Source: an uncultured Nodularia sp.
GTDB lineage: Bacteria; Cyanobacteriota; Cyanobacteriia; Cyanobacteriales; Nostocaceae
Length of the DNA stretch: 64,000 nt
Direction: 5' to 3'
NCBI GenBank assembly: GCA_903911355.1
Contig: CAIWDD010000040.1
Span: forward strand, 1 to 64,000
Positions 1-9,113 of the stretch are shown one piece after another (position 1 is the first letter of the stretch; each line of letters starts with the position of its first letter). Both the position numbers and the translations under genes were made by a program. The notes below the pieces were generated by a model that worked only from the letters and a program-made list of their open reading frames with translations, was not told the origin of the DNA and searched no databases.

Positions 1-1
1 A

Positions 2-265
2 TCCACAGCAGTTTTAGCTGGGTTAGTATTGAAGCAAGAAGTGATTCAACGCTTATTACGGCAGGATATTATGCGCGAATCAGTGATTTATCAGTTGATT
101 AGAACTGAAGGGAAACAAGAGGGTATACAACAGGGTATACAGGAAGGTAAAAAGCAAATAGCCCTCAACTTGCTAGGGGAAGGGATGACAATAGAAGCGA
201 TCGCCCGAGTTACCGGATTATCTGTAGAAGTAGTACAAAAATTACAGCAAGAATACCAGCCATGA
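2..265 (+). CDS. Rpn-family nuclease/transposase-like protein, C-terminal part (cut by window edge)
   Basis: The frame is open from base 2 with no convincing start, so the gene begins outside the window and only about 87 C-terminal residues are seen. The tail has the look of cyanobacterial Rpn/PD-(D/E)XK 'recombination-promoting nuclease/putative transposase' proteins: a segment resembling VIQRLLRQDIMRESVIYQ, then a Gly/Gln/Glu-rich linker (KQEGIQQGIQEGKKQ), then a short helix-turn-helix-like tail (EAIARVTGLSVEVVQKL). The nuclease core itself is not visible. These proteins are common multicopy accessory genes. The family call rests on the linker and tail pattern only. Confidence 0.6.
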   Translation, partial: STAVLAGLVLKQEVIQRLLRQDIMRESVIYQLIRTEGKQEGIQQGIQEGKKQIALNLLGEGMTIEAIARVTGLSVEVVQKLQQEYQP

Positions 266-424
266 TAGAATTTGATGATGTTTGACAACATCTGTAAATT
301 CATCGCGGAAACATTTGCCACCGACTTTTGGCTAGGGTGTACTATAACAGGACAATAACCATATTGCCCTGCTTAGTGTTGATATTTCCGTCAACAAAGC
401 CCATTAATTAGCTTTAGGGCTTTG

Positions 425-787
425 TCAACGTCTAAAACCATACTCAAGAGTAAAAAACTGGGGCTTCAAGTCGGCTAAAGGTTCCCTGAGTTTACTTAGT
501 TCTGCTTCTGGTCCGTGAATTTCCAAACGAGTCAGCTGGGCAATTTTCAGGGCTTCTTCCAGTAAGTAACCAACATTATCAAGATGAGTTAGCAGTCCCT
601 CTGCATCTTCATACCCTTCACGACAGTGAACTTGGTCTTGATCAAAACTAAATCCATAATAGAGACACCTAGATTCCTCACTAGTTTTTTTGACAACCTG
701 CTCACACAAATCCTTGAAAGCGTCTAGCTTACCACTATTAACTTGGAAGTAGGGGACAATGGTACAGCATTTATCTTCAGTGGGCAT
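425..787 (-). CDS. Small ABM-like (dimeric alpha-beta barrel) protein
   Basis: A 120-residue soluble protein with no signal peptide. Its layout resembles antibiotic-biosynthesis-monooxygenase (ABM) proteins: an opening beta strand (TIVPYFQV), a helix (LDAFKDLCEQVVKKT), a central strand with LYYGFSF, a REGYEDAEGLLTHL segment and a closing strand near FTLEYGFR. Family members are often small quinol or heme monooxygenases or stress proteins; no catalytic residue can be fixed here. It lies downstream of ppsA on the same strand, separated by 88 bases. The fold assignment is moderate and the substrate is unknown. Confidence 0.5.
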   Translation of the reverse strand: MPTEDKCCTIVPYFQVNSGKLDAFKDLCEQVVKKTSEESRCLYYGFSFDQDQVHCREGYEDAEGLLTHLDNVGYLLEEALKIAQLTRLEIHGPEAELSKLREPLADLKPQFFTLEYGFRR

Positions 788-875
788 AAATTTATTGTAG
801 TAATTGTTAACGTGGTTATCTAACTGAAATTACATTTACCACGTGTTTAAGCAAACTTATTTGGTTAAGCCGATT

Positions 876-3323
876 TTAGATATTTTCCTCTACCTTTGCT
901 ATCTCCAATAGCGTCTTTAAAACCGAATCGGGATTAAGACTAATAGAATCAATTCCTTCTTCCACTAAAAACCGCGCAAATTCTGGGTAATCGCTGGGTG
1001 CTTGTCCACAAATGCCGATTTTACGCTGCTGCTTTTTAGCGGATTGTATAGCCATTTTCACCATTTGCTTAACTGCTGGGGTGCGTTCATCAAACAAATG
1101 TGCTACTAATGCCGAATCTCTATCTAATCCTAGGGTTAGCTGGGTTAAGTCATTGGAACCGATGGAAAAGCCATCAAAAACTTGTGCAAACTCCTCAGCC
1201 ATAATCACATTACTAGGTAACTCACACATAACATAAACCTGTAAGCCATTGGCACCTTGTTTGAGATGATTTTTTGCCATTTCCGCCAACACTAAACGCC
1301 CCTCATCGGGAGTGCGACAGAAGGGAATCATGGGGATGACATTAGTCAAACCCATATCATCACGTACTCCCTTGATGGCTTGACATTCTAGAGCAAAAGC
1401 TTCTCTATAACCCGGGTCATAGTAACGTGATGCACCGCGCCAACCCAGCATGGGGTTTTCTTCCTTGGGTTCAAACTGCTGACCGCCTAAGAGATTAGCA
1501 TATTCATTGGTCTTGAAATCTGACATTCTGACAATTACCGGCTTAGGATAAAAAGCTGCTGCAATTCTGCCTATACCCTGGGCTAATTTATCGACAAAAT
1601 ACTGGGGTTTGTCTTCGTAAAGGGCGGTAATTTGATCAATTTTGGTTTTGACTTCATCCTCTAGCTTTTCATAGTGAATCAAGGCCATAGGGTGAACTTG
1701 GATGTGGTTAGCAATAATAAATTCTGTGCGTGCTAAACCAACTCCGTCGTTGGGAATTGCAGATAAACTTAATGCTTCTTGGGGGTTACCCACATTCATT
1801 AAAATTTGGGTACGGGTGCGGGGTAAGTTTTCTAAAGCAACTTCTTTAATTTCAAAGGGTAACAAGCCATGATAAACTCTACCTTCATCACCCTCGGCGC
1901 AAGAAATGGTGACTTCTTGACTGGTTTTTAATATGGCTGTAGCATTGCCACATCCCACAATTGCGGGTACTCCCAATTCTCGCGCGATAATAGCCGCATG
2001 ACAGGTGCGCCCACCAGCATTAGTAATAATCGCCCCGGCGCGTTTCATAATTGGTTCCCAGTCTGGGTCTGTTCTCTCTGTTACTAATATGTCTCCTGGT
2101 TCAAACTGTTCAATCTTATTGACATTTAAAATTAGCTTAACTTTACCTTGAGCAATGGCTTCGCCAATGGCGCGACCAGTCACTAGAGGTTGGGGGGGGT
2201 TGGCTTCCTTATGGGTTTTAACGAAGTGATAGCCGCGTAATAGGTTTCCTGTTTTCTGTGATTGGACTGTTTCGGGACGGGCTTGGACAATGAATAATTG
2301 ATTAGTAATACCATCTTTAGCCCATTCAATATCCATGGGGGAGTAATTACCGTTGGCTTGGGTATAGTGGTCTTCTATTAAACAAGCCCAATGTGCCAGC
2401 TGGAGAATTTCGCTATCACTGAGGGCAAATTTACCTTGTTCTGTTTTCGGGACTGGGACATTTTTTGTATGTTTTGAGCCATCATCATAAATCATTTTTA
2501 GCTCTTTGCTGCCCAATTTCTTATCGATGATGGGGCGAAAACCTGCTTTTAATGTCGGTTTAAATACGTAGTATTCATCGGGGTTGACGGTCCCTTGAAC
2601 TACGTTCTCTCCTAAACCGTAGGCGGCGTTAATTAGTGCTGCATCTTTAAACCCGGTTTCGGTGTCAATGGAGAACATCACCCCGGATGTGGCTAGGTCG
2701 GAACGTACCATTTTTTGAACGCCGACGGTGAGGGCAATGCTAAAGTGGTCAAATCCCTTGGTGTGGCGATAGGAAATGGCGCGATCTGTAAATAGGGATG
2801 CAAAGCAACGATGACAAGCTGCTAGGACTCCCTCTACACCGACAACATTTAAGTAGCTTTCTTGCTGTCCGGCAAAACTAGCGTCGGGAAGGTCTTCGGC
2901 GGTGGCGCTAGAACGGACTGCTACATCTGTGTCTTGGTGATATTTCTTACATAATTTCAGATATGCGGTGGCGATCGCATCCCGTAAGTCTTGAGGAAAC
3001 GGTGTTTCCATGACTAGCAATCGGGCTTTTTTGCCTCGTGCTTTTAAATTTGTGACATCCTCAACATCCAAGTCAGCAAACAGTTGACGTAATTTGGCTT
3101 CTAACCCTGCTGAGGCGATGAAATAGCGATAAGCGTAGGCGGTGGTAGCAAATCCCGTGGGGACGTTTACCCCTTGATGTGTCAGTTGTTGAATCATTTC
3201 TCCCAGTGAGGCATTTTTCCCACCCACTAGGGGTATATCACTAATACCAATTTCATCAAACCAGAGAATGAGCGATCGCGCTTTATCAGATTGAGACCCC
3301 GTATTCTGAGATACTGTAACCAT
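876..3323 (-). CDS. ppsA: Phosphoenolpyruvate synthase
   Basis: This 815-residue enzyme converts pyruvate, ATP and water to phosphoenolpyruvate, AMP and phosphate, for gluconeogenesis. All three PEP-utilising parts are seen in order. The N-terminal ATP-grasp pyruvate-phosphate dikinase domain carries VGGKNASLGEM near residue 35 and AVRSSATAEDLPDASFAGQQ. The swivelling phosphohistidine domain carries GGRTCHAAIIARELG with catalytic His442. The C-terminal TIM barrel carries GLARTEFII, PMLGWRGASRY and GSNDLTQLTLGLDRD. Length is normal for the family. The start follows a purine-rich region and the protein opens directly into the expected fold. It appears to be a single-gene unit. Confidence 0.95.
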   Translation of the reverse strand: MVTVSQNTGSQSDKARSLILWFDEIGISDIPLVGGKNASLGEMIQQLTHQGVNVPTGFATTAYAYRYFIASAGLEAKLRQLFADLDVEDVTNLKARGKKARLLVMETPFPQDLRDAIATAYLKLCKKYHQDTDVAVRSSATAEDLPDASFAGQQESYLNVVGVEGVLAACHRCFASLFTDRAISYRHTKGFDHFSIALTVGVQKMVRSDLATSGVMFSIDTETGFKDAALINAAYGLGENVVQGTVNPDEYYVFKPTLKAGFRPIIDKKLGSKELKMIYDDGSKHTKNVPVPKTEQGKFALSDSEILQLAHWACLIEDHYTQANGNYSPMDIEWAKDGITNQLFIVQARPETVQSQKTGNLLRGYHFVKTHKEANPPQPLVTGRAIGEAIAQGKVKLILNVNKIEQFEPGDILVTERTDPDWEPIMKRAGAIITNAGGRTCHAAIIARELGVPAIVGCGNATAILKTSQEVTISCAEGDEGRVYHGLLPFEIKEVALENLPRTRTQILMNVGNPQEALSLSAIPNDGVGLARTEFIIANHIQVHPMALIHYEKLEDEVKTKIDQITALYEDKPQYFVDKLAQGIGRIAAAFYPKPVIVRMSDFKTNEYANLLGGQQFEPKEENPMLGWRGASRYYDPGYREAFALECQAIKGVRDDMGLTNVIPMIPFCRTPDEGRLVLAEMAKNHLKQGANGLQVYVMCELPSNVIMAEEFAQVFDGFSIGSNDLTQLTLGLDRDSALVAHLFDERTPAVKQMVKMAIQSAKKQQRKIGICGQAPSDYPEFARFLVEEGIDSISLNPDSVLKTLLEIAKVEENI

Positions 3324-3493
3324 CTGTATTACCTCTCAAGTAGACGCTTTGGTTGTCAGTGATTCTTAAAATATTTTTCCCATGTCTAATTTTATCCTTA
3401 ATACTTGAGATTGTGCTATTAGATGCAACAATATAGTTAGAAAATTAAATTTTCGAGATCATTACCAGAGCACAATCCCAGATTGATCATACA

Positions 3494-3898
3494 ATGGCAC
3501 AACTAGAAAGACTACTACAAATGGCTGAAGATGAACTAACTCAATACAGTACTGATGCCCGCAAAATTGAAAAAATGCGCCGTAAAATCGGTTTGTCTGT
3601 ATCGATGGCGGAACAGAGGCAAGTTAAAGCTGAACTATTAGCTACTATGAAACCTAGTATTATTACTAATCTGGTGGAAGAACAAAGGCAAGCAGTAGCC
3701 TTACCATTTTGGGGTATTGCAGGGTTAGGTTTGTTATTCGGAATTTCCGTCAATCAACCGGTGCTTTTATTAGCAGGTGTGTTGGGGAGTGTGGCGGCTT
3801 TCCGAATCCAAAAGTGGGGATGGCAATTACAAGCGAAGCGTTTATTATTACAAACTCTCGAAGATATTGAGGTGCGGGTGTCCCCACCCAGAAACTAA
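3494..3898 (+). CDS. Small membrane protein, unknown function
   Basis: A 134-residue protein not assigned to a named family. The first ~70 residues are charged and helical with coiled-coil character (LERLLQMAEDELTQYS, KIEKMRRKIGLS). Two closely spaced hydrophobic segments follow (ALPFWGIAGLGLLFGISV and PVLLLAGVLGSVAAF), then a basic-amphipathic tail. This predicts a two-pass membrane hairpin with both ends on the same side. It is transcribed divergently from ppsA across a 170-base promoter region. The ATG start gives an uninterrupted amphipathic N-terminus, so I consider the gene real. Confidence 0.6.
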   Translation: MAQLERLLQMAEDELTQYSTDARKIEKMRRKIGLSVSMAEQRQVKAELLATMKPSIITNLVEEQRQAVALPFWGIAGLGLLFGISVNQPVLLLAGVLGSVAAFRIQKWGWQLQAKRLLLQTLEDIEVRVSPPRN

Positions 3899-4367
3899 AG
3901 CGGATTATCCGTATATTTTTCTAAATTTTATGTATTATTACAAACAATTTAGAGGTAACATCTTGCTCATGGTATAAAAATCTATTCCTAGCTGGTTAAA
4001 AATTCTTACCATAGATGAAATTAATTTACCAGATCATTCCAGCAAAAGATAATTACTGCTATGGTAATTGAATTGTAGAGTAATTGTAGAGTAAATATTA
4101 AGGATAAAATATTTAAAAATCCCAGGGTTAAACAAAACACCAATATTACTATATATGCTGTGGATCTTGGTATGACTGAAATTTAGGATCAGGTCAATCA
4201 GGAGTTAGACAAAGATGGTAGGCTTAATTGGCACTCTTTGTTACTCATGAGATATCCAGTTAACTAAACAATAGCGAATCCTTGGTACCAGAGGTTAGCT
4301 AAATTAGAAAAGTGACCATTGTTACTTTTAATATGCTCGTACTACTTAAAAACAGGAGGTAGTAATT
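3899..4367. other. Non-coding stretch, no gene seen
   Basis: About 470 AT-rich bases. I see no convincing ORF or RNA gene. A perfect 12-bp tandem duplication (ATTGTAGAGTAA) lies near 4072-4096. The 3' end holds a strong Shine-Dalgarno sequence (AGGAGGT) about 7 bases before the ATG at 4368, so the promoter of that gene is probably here. Confidence 0.5.
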
Positions 4368-5429
4368 ATGACTAAATATGACCAGATTTTTAATTCTACA
4401 AAGACCACCAAAGAATCACTGACTCCAGAAGAAGCAGTAGCAGCGATGGCAGTGGTGACAGAAATTGCTCATTATTCCATAGAGGAAGCGGATGCAGAAG
4501 TTTTAGCAAGTATCCTTTGGGACCTTGAAGTATTTGAGGAATACTCAGAAGATGGAATTGCCCAAATAGTTCATAGACTCATAGACATTGCCGCAAATGA
4601 GGGACTGGGAAGCCTATTTAATGTTGCGAGTAAAAGCCTTACCCTGGAACTAGTGCTAGATGCTTTTGCTGTGGGGGTAATGGTGATTATAGATGAAGAC
4701 GATTTAATTATCCCCAAAGACAAACAGCCATATCTCAAGCAATTACAGAAAGCCTTAGACTTGGAAGATGAAGAAGCCCATGAAATTATACAAGAAGTAA
4801 TTGCTGCCTATCAAGAAGGAGAAGAAGCACTTTACCTAGAAGATGAAAAGGACATAATCATAGACAGAGATTATGGCGAAGATGTATATGAATCGCCCTC
4901 TGGTAATTTTTCAGTTCCCATTCCTGTTGACCCACAGCAGGGAGGTCAGGTAAAAAGTGAAGACGGGGTAGTGGGCTTTTTTGATAGTTTCGGTACTATG
5001 CTGAGAATTGATCATTACCCCATATCCTCAGAAGAACTAGAACAGGTAGAATCTATTGGGCAGGAAGAATATTTGCAGTCAATTTTGCTCAACAAGTATG
5101 TTCCAGAAGTAATTTTTACTAATCTACCCAAGGCAGAAGTCATATATACTGAGTATTTAAAAAACGCTATTGAAGGTTCTTTCTTTGCGTTAATTGATAT
5201 GCCCCAGGGGTCAACAATTTCCCAAGCACAAAATAACGGTAATACTACCAGACTAGACGCATACCGAGGGCTTTTAGCATTTATGCATTCTAACTATTTA
5301 TATATAGTTAGCAGTCAGGAAAGCTTTGATAGGGGTGAAAAACCCAGTTCTATTAAAGAAGGAGCCGAGGAGATTAAGGAGAGTATTTTGGATTTTGTGG
5401 AAACTATAGACTTCATCGAAACCGATTAA
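4368..5429 (+). CDS. Acidic two-domain protein with TerB-like N-terminal region
   Basis: A 353-residue, strongly acidic cytosolic protein. Residues ~15-150 read like a TerB/tellurite-resistance-type all-helical domain: ESLTPEEAVAAMAVVTEIA, then alternating hydrophobic/acidic helices, ending with VGVMVIIDEDDLIIPKDK and LEDEEAHEIIQEVIAAY. An acidic linker (~155-175) leads to a beta-rich C-terminal domain starting SPSGNFSVPIPVDPQQGG, which I do not recognise. An excellent AGGAGGT ribosome site supports the ATG. A hairpin follows the stop, so the gene appears monocistronic. The TerB relation is inferred from helix and acidic-residue pattern only; the function is unknown. Confidence 0.55.
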   Translation: MTKYDQIFNSTKTTKESLTPEEAVAAMAVVTEIAHYSIEEADAEVLASILWDLEVFEEYSEDGIAQIVHRLIDIAANEGLGSLFNVASKSLTLELVLDAFAVGVMVIIDEDDLIIPKDKQPYLKQLQKALDLEDEEAHEIIQEVIAAYQEGEEALYLEDEKDIIIDRDYGEDVYESPSGNFSVPIPVDPQQGGQVKSEDGVVGFFDSFGTMLRIDHYPISSEELEQVESIGQEEYLQSILLNKYVPEVIFTNLPKAEVIYTEYLKNAIEGSFFALIDMPQGSTISQAQNNGNTTRLDAYRGLLAFMHSNYLYIVSSQESFDRGEKPSSIKEGAEEIKESILDFVETIDFIETD

Positions 5430-5436
5430 AAGTTCA

Positions 5437-5457
5437 AAGGGGGTGAAAAACCCCCTT
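5437..5457 (+). terminator. Hairpin terminator after the TerB-like gene
   Basis: The inverted repeat AAGGGGGT / ACCCCCTT encloses a short A-rich loop, 8 bases after the stop codon. The following U run is weak (TTCTAGCTT), so termination may be partial. Confidence 0.55.
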
Positions 5458-5718
5458 CTAGCTTAATTCTCTAGGCCAATTAAATGCCAATTAAATGAAA
5501 TCTGGTGGAAATAAGAGTGTTAAAACTCTTGTGGTGAGTCCGTTTCTATAACGCAACCTTAAATTTTAAATTTTAGTTTTAGTTGATAAATCATCTCTGA
5601 GAGGATGTTTGTCAAGTCATGATTAGTGTATCAACTATTGTTTGACCCCTCCCTAACCCTCCCCTTGTCAGGGGAGGGGACTGGATTTTATTGTTTTTTG
5701 TGTGTTCGGTGAGCGAAG

Positions 5719-5747
5719 TCGATAGCGATAGCGTGGCGTTAGCCATA
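5719..5747 (-). repeat. Short dispersed repeat, copy inside the MITE-like element
   Basis: Contains the full consensus, read on the minus strand as TATGGCTAACGCCACGCTAT followed by CGCTATCGA. The TGGC-TAAC-GCCA part can form a small hairpin and is followed by two GCTATC units. The identical 29-mer occurs at 34563-34591. Confidence 0.75.
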
Positions 5748-5756
5748 CCGTGTTCC

Positions 5757-5796
5757 CCAATCCTTCCCAATCCTTCCCAATCCTTCCCAATCCCTG
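5757..5796. repeat. Tandem repeat of a 10-bp unit (CCAATCCTTC)
   Basis: Three exact copies and one degenerate fourth copy of CCAATCCTTC lie head to tail. The related segment near 34543 has a single copy, so the array looks expanded here after the two segments separated. Confidence 0.8.
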
Positions 5797-5868
5797 TTCC
5801 GGTGTTCCCTGTTCCCTAAGATAAAAATTACCTGTTTAATACTTTCCAAACATCCTCTGAGTAATGAA

Positions 5869-7119
5869 TTAAATCCTAACTATTAAGCGCCGCAGCAAAT
5901 CCAAAGCTGTATTAGCACTGACATGACGAATTAAAGCACGTCCCCGCATCGCTCCAAAGCGATACTCAAAACTAGTCACTTCATCCTGCGGTCCGGCTAA
6001 ACCGATGTAAACTAAACCCACGGGCTTAGTATCAGTTCCTCCAGTGGGGCCAGCAATACCAGTAATACTTAATCCCCAGGTAGTTGACAGGCGGTTTTTC
6101 ACCCCCATAGCCATTTGTTCAGCAACAGTAGCACTGACAGCGCCGAATTTATCTAAATCCTCTGGGTTCACTCCTAGTAACTTGACCTTGGCGGAGTTAT
6201 CATAAGCAATTACCCCACCGCAAAAGTAATCAGAACTACCGGAAATATCCGTTAACATTTGTCCCAGTCCTCCACCTGTACAGGACTCGGCTACGGAAAT
6301 AGTCTCAGTTTTAATACGTAATAATTTACCAACAACAGCCGCTAAAGTATCATTACCACTACCGTAGTAATCTAACCCAGCAATGTCTTTTAGCTGTTCT
6401 TCCACAGGGGTAATTAAAGCCTCTGCGGCTTCTTCTGTGGGGGCTTTAGCGGAAATGCGTAATCTGACTTCGCCTTTACCGGCGTAAGGGGCGACAGTGG
6501 GGTTAGGTAAGTTAAAATACGGGGCAACTTTTTCTGCTAGAGCTGATTCACCAATACCCCAGAACTTTAAACTGCGGCTGTAAATAATTTCTTTTCCCCA
6601 ACCTTGATTTTTGAGAAAAGGTACTGCTGTTTCTGTCCACATCTGATGCATTTCTGAGGGAACCCCAGGAAAGGTAAAAATAGTTACATTAGGTCTGGGT
6701 TGCCAAATAATCCCTGGGGCTGTCCCACTCGGATTAGGTAAAATTTCTGCACCTTGGGGAATTAATGCTTGTTTGCGGTTGGTAGGGCTCATGACCCGAC
6801 CTCGTTGGGCGAATTTATCGGTAATGTCTGCAATGATTTCTGGACGTTCTATCAAAGGAACGCCAAAAAAATCGGCGATGGTTTCACAGGTGAGGTCGTC
6901 GGGTGTGGGACCTAAACCACCGGTGAAAATCAGAATTTGCGCCCTTGATATGGCAATTTCTATGACTTGTTTGACTCTTTCTGGGTTGTCCCCTACTACT
7001 GTTTGATAGTAGTGGGGTATTCCTAGTTGGGCTAGTTGTTGGGCTATATATTGGGAGTTACTATTCAGGATGTCCCCTAGGAGTAGTTCTGTACCAACAC
7101 AAATAATTTCTGCACTCAT
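5869..7119 (-). CDS. cinA: CinA-family protein (nicotinamide-nucleotide amidohydrolase type)
   Basis: A 416-residue two-domain protein. Residues ~1-170 form a molybdopterin-binding-like (MoCF/COG1058) domain with IICVGTELLLGDILNSNSQY and FTGGLGPTPDDLT. Residues ~255-416 form the CinA C-terminal domain with SVAESCTGGGLGQ and ITGIAGPTGGT, which in characterised homologues deamidates NMN for NAD recycling. Length is typical of cyanobacterial CinA. It lies downstream of glyA on the same strand, separated by ~145 bases that contain an inverted repeat, so co-transcription is uncertain. No key residue is missing. Confidence 0.93.
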   Translation of the reverse strand: MSAEIICVGTELLLGDILNSNSQYIAQQLAQLGIPHYYQTVVGDNPERVKQVIEIAISRAQILIFTGGLGPTPDDLTCETIADFFGVPLIERPEIIADITDKFAQRGRVMSPTNRKQALIPQGAEILPNPSGTAPGIIWQPRPNVTIFTFPGVPSEMHQMWTETAVPFLKNQGWGKEIIYSRSLKFWGIGESALAEKVAPYFNLPNPTVAPYAGKGEVRLRISAKAPTEEAAEALITPVEEQLKDIAGLDYYGSGNDTLAAVVGKLLRIKTETISVAESCTGGGLGQMLTDISGSSDYFCGGVIAYDNSAKVKLLGVNPEDLDKFGAVSATVAEQMAMGVKNRLSTTWGLSITGIAGPTGGTDTKPVGLVYIGLAGPQDEVTSFEYRFGAMRGRALIRHVSANTALDLLRRLIVRI

Positions 7120-7167
7120 GGAGGTGAATGGGGTTAGGGAGAGGTTTTTTTAGGTCAAGTCGCAAAG

Positions 7168-7257
7168 GCGCAAAGGTATCAGGAGTTAAAGGTTTGATTT
7201 TTTATCCCCTCTGTATTTTGGCGACTTTCTCCACCGATACAACTTCTACCTTTGCGC
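7168..7257. repeat. Inverted repeat between glyA and cinA
   Basis: A perfect 11-bp inverted repeat (GCGCAAAGGTA at 7168-7178, complement at 7247-7257) flanks 68 bases. The left arm is preceded by a second partial CGCAAAGG unit. It may be a transcript hairpin or a short dispersed palindromic repeat. There is no U run, so it is not a classical terminator. Confidence 0.5.
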
Positions 7258-7265
7258 GAATTTAA

Positions 7266-8549
7266 CTAAGCTAAGGCTGGTACGGGAATGTGCAGATGTG
7301 GGTACAAGGGGAAGCGATCGCACAATGCTGCTACCCGTTGGCGACAATCTTGTGTTACCGTTTCAGAATCTGGGGAAAGTAGCCTATCAGCGATAATGTT
7401 ACCAATCTCGGTAAATTCTGCGATTCCCATACCCCGTGTAGTCATAGCTGGGGAACCCAATCTGAGACCACTAGTAACAAATGGTGATTGTGGGTCAAAG
7501 GGAACTGTATTCTTATTGGCGGTAATATTTACCTCACTCACGAGTTGATCAGCTTGTTTACCTGTGAGTCCAATATTCTGTAAATCTACTAACATTAAAT
7601 GGTTATCTGTCCCATTAGACACCAGCTTTAAGCCACGGGTTTGCAGTTGACTAGCCAAAGCCCGGGCATTATCAATTACTTGAGCCGAATACTGTTGAAA
7701 ATCGGGTTTTAGTGCTTCGCCAAAAGCCACTGCCTTACCGGCGATGACGTGTTCTAGGGGTCCGCCTTGGCTACCGGGAAAAACTGACTTATCTAGCTTC
7801 TTACCCAACTCAGCATCCCGGGTCAAAATCAAACCACCACGGGGACCACGGAGAGTTTTATGGGTAGTGGTTGTCACTACATCACAGAAAGGAATCGGGT
7901 TTGGGTGCAGACCGCTAGCCACTAAACCGGCAATATGGGCAATATCTGCTAGTAAGTAAGCCCCTACTTCATCGGCAATGCTGCGGAACTTTTCAAAGTC
8001 AATCACCCGGGGATAAGCCGAATATCCGCAGATTATGAGCTTAGGACGCTCCCTTAGCGCCTGCTCGCGGATTTGTTCGTAGTCTAGCTGTTCTGTTTCT
8101 TGGCTAACACCATAGTGGCAAACTTGGAACCACTTTCCGGAAACATTTACCGGCGAACCGTGGGTCAGATGTCCACCGTGGGACAAATCCATCCCCATTA
8201 TTTTATCACCTGGTTGCAGTAATGTCAAGAAAACTGCAAAATTTGCCTGAGCGCCGGAATGGGGTTGGACATTAGCATGAGCCGCACCAAATAGCTGTTT
8301 AGCTCGGTCGATGGCTATTTGTTCGATTTGATCAACAAATTCACAACCGCCATAATAACGTTTACTTGGTAAACCTTCGGCATATTTATTAGTCAATACT
8401 GAACCTTGAGCCGCTAGTACAGCAGCTGAGGTAAAGTTTTCACTAGCAATTAATTCTAGGTGCTGGCGTTGACGCTGTAGTTCTTGGTTAATTAACTCAG
8501 CGATGGCGGGATCGGAGTTAGCCAAAATTTCGGAATTGGTTTTAGTCAC
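7266..8549 (-). CDS. glyA: Serine hydroxymethyltransferase
   Basis: A PLP enzyme of 427 residues interconverting serine and glycine with tetrahydrofolate; in cyanobacteria it also serves photorespiratory glycine metabolism. Family signatures are intact: [42 protein letters not shown], the [12 protein letters not shown] block and the PLP-lysine segment [14 protein letters not shown]. Length and start ([15 protein letters not shown] after Met) agree with cyanobacterial homologues. The upstream 8550-8831 stretch holds the promoter region shared divergently with a small gene. Confidence 0.96.
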   Translation of the reverse strand: MTKTNSEILANSDPAIAELINQELQRQRQHLELIASENFTSAAVLAAQGSVLTNKYAEGLPSKRYYGGCEFVDQIEQIAIDRAKQLFGAAHANVQPHSGAQANFAVFLTLLQPGDKIMGMDLSHGGHLTHGSPVNVSGKWFQVCHYGVSQETEQLDYEQIREQALRERPKLIICGYSAYPRVIDFEKFRSIADEVGAYLLADIAHIAGLVASGLHPNPIPFCDVVTTTTHKTLRGPRGGLILTRDAELGKKLDKSVFPGSQGGPLEHVIAGKAVAFGEALKPDFQQYSAQVIDNARALASQLQTRGLKLVSNGTDNHLMLVDLQNIGLTGKQADQLVSEVNITANKNTVPFDPQSPFVTSGLRLGSPAMTTRGMGIAEFTEIGNIIADRLLSPDSETVTQDCRQRVAALCDRFPLYPHLHIPVPALA

Positions 8550-8831
8550 TGAAAGTTATCCTTGGTAGAAATTTGCTAAACAATCTGTTTCTAGTTCCTG
8601 TGGAGGAGGGATGAGGGCGTGTTTACCCTGGGACATTGAGGGTAAAACCCATAGCTGTTTCCTGAATCTCAAATTTTACCCTTCATGGGGAATAGGTTAT
8701 TTTACCTTTCGTTACATACTTTGGTTTTTTAGGTCGTTATACATACAATAAGTTAAAGTTCACCGGATTTTTGAGTGCGATCGCGATTTTTTATGAGGTG
8801 AGCCATTGTTAGCATTTTGGAATCGGATGCG

Positions 8832-9032
8832 ATGTTAGTCATTTTAATGGATAATCAAATCCTTGCTCCTGGGAAAGTTTGCCAATCTTGTTTACTGGCT
8901 GACGGTAGCGGTCAACCCCGTTGGTATGGCGGTCAACTGCGATGTGCTCAAGCTATTATTCACAAACTGGCGGCACAGCAAGCACAGCAATATGAATGTA
9001 TGATGGGTTTCCGAATTGCCGATATTGAATAA
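8832..9032 (+). CDS. Small conserved cysteine-containing protein, unknown
   Basis: A 66-residue protein from the ATG at 8832; an in-frame TTG at 8817 is possible but less likely. The sequence has a CQSC pair near the N-terminus, a further Cys in the LRCAQ segment and one near the C-terminus (ECMMGFRIADIE), with QPRWYGGQL between. This could be a small metal-binding or redox protein, but four appropriately spaced ligands are not certain. I believe I have seen it as a conserved cyanobacterial hypothetical; no function is known to me. Confidence 0.5.
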   Translation: MLVILMDNQILAPGKVCQSCLLADGSGQPRWYGGQLRCAQAIIHKLAAQQAQQYECMMGFRIADIE

Positions 9033-9113
9033 TCGGATTTTGCCGCTAGACTACATAACTGCGTTATCCTAGGCTCAAGTAACTCTTGAAATTTAGCCAT
9101 AGGAGAACCCACA

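Larger units (their letters stand above)
5600..5858. mobile_element. MITE-like element with 12-bp terminal inverted repeats
   Basis: A 259-bp non-coding segment bounded by a perfect 12-bp inverted repeat: AGAGGATGTTTG at 5600-5611 and its complement at 5847-5858. Inside are a GGGGAGGGG palindrome (~5640-5680), a copy of the short dispersed repeat (5719-5747) and a 10-bp tandem array (5757-5796). Bases 5600-5767 are matched almost base for base, in inverted orientation, by 34543-34710. It has no ORF, so it would be non-autonomous. No clear target-site duplication is visible. Confidence 0.5.
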
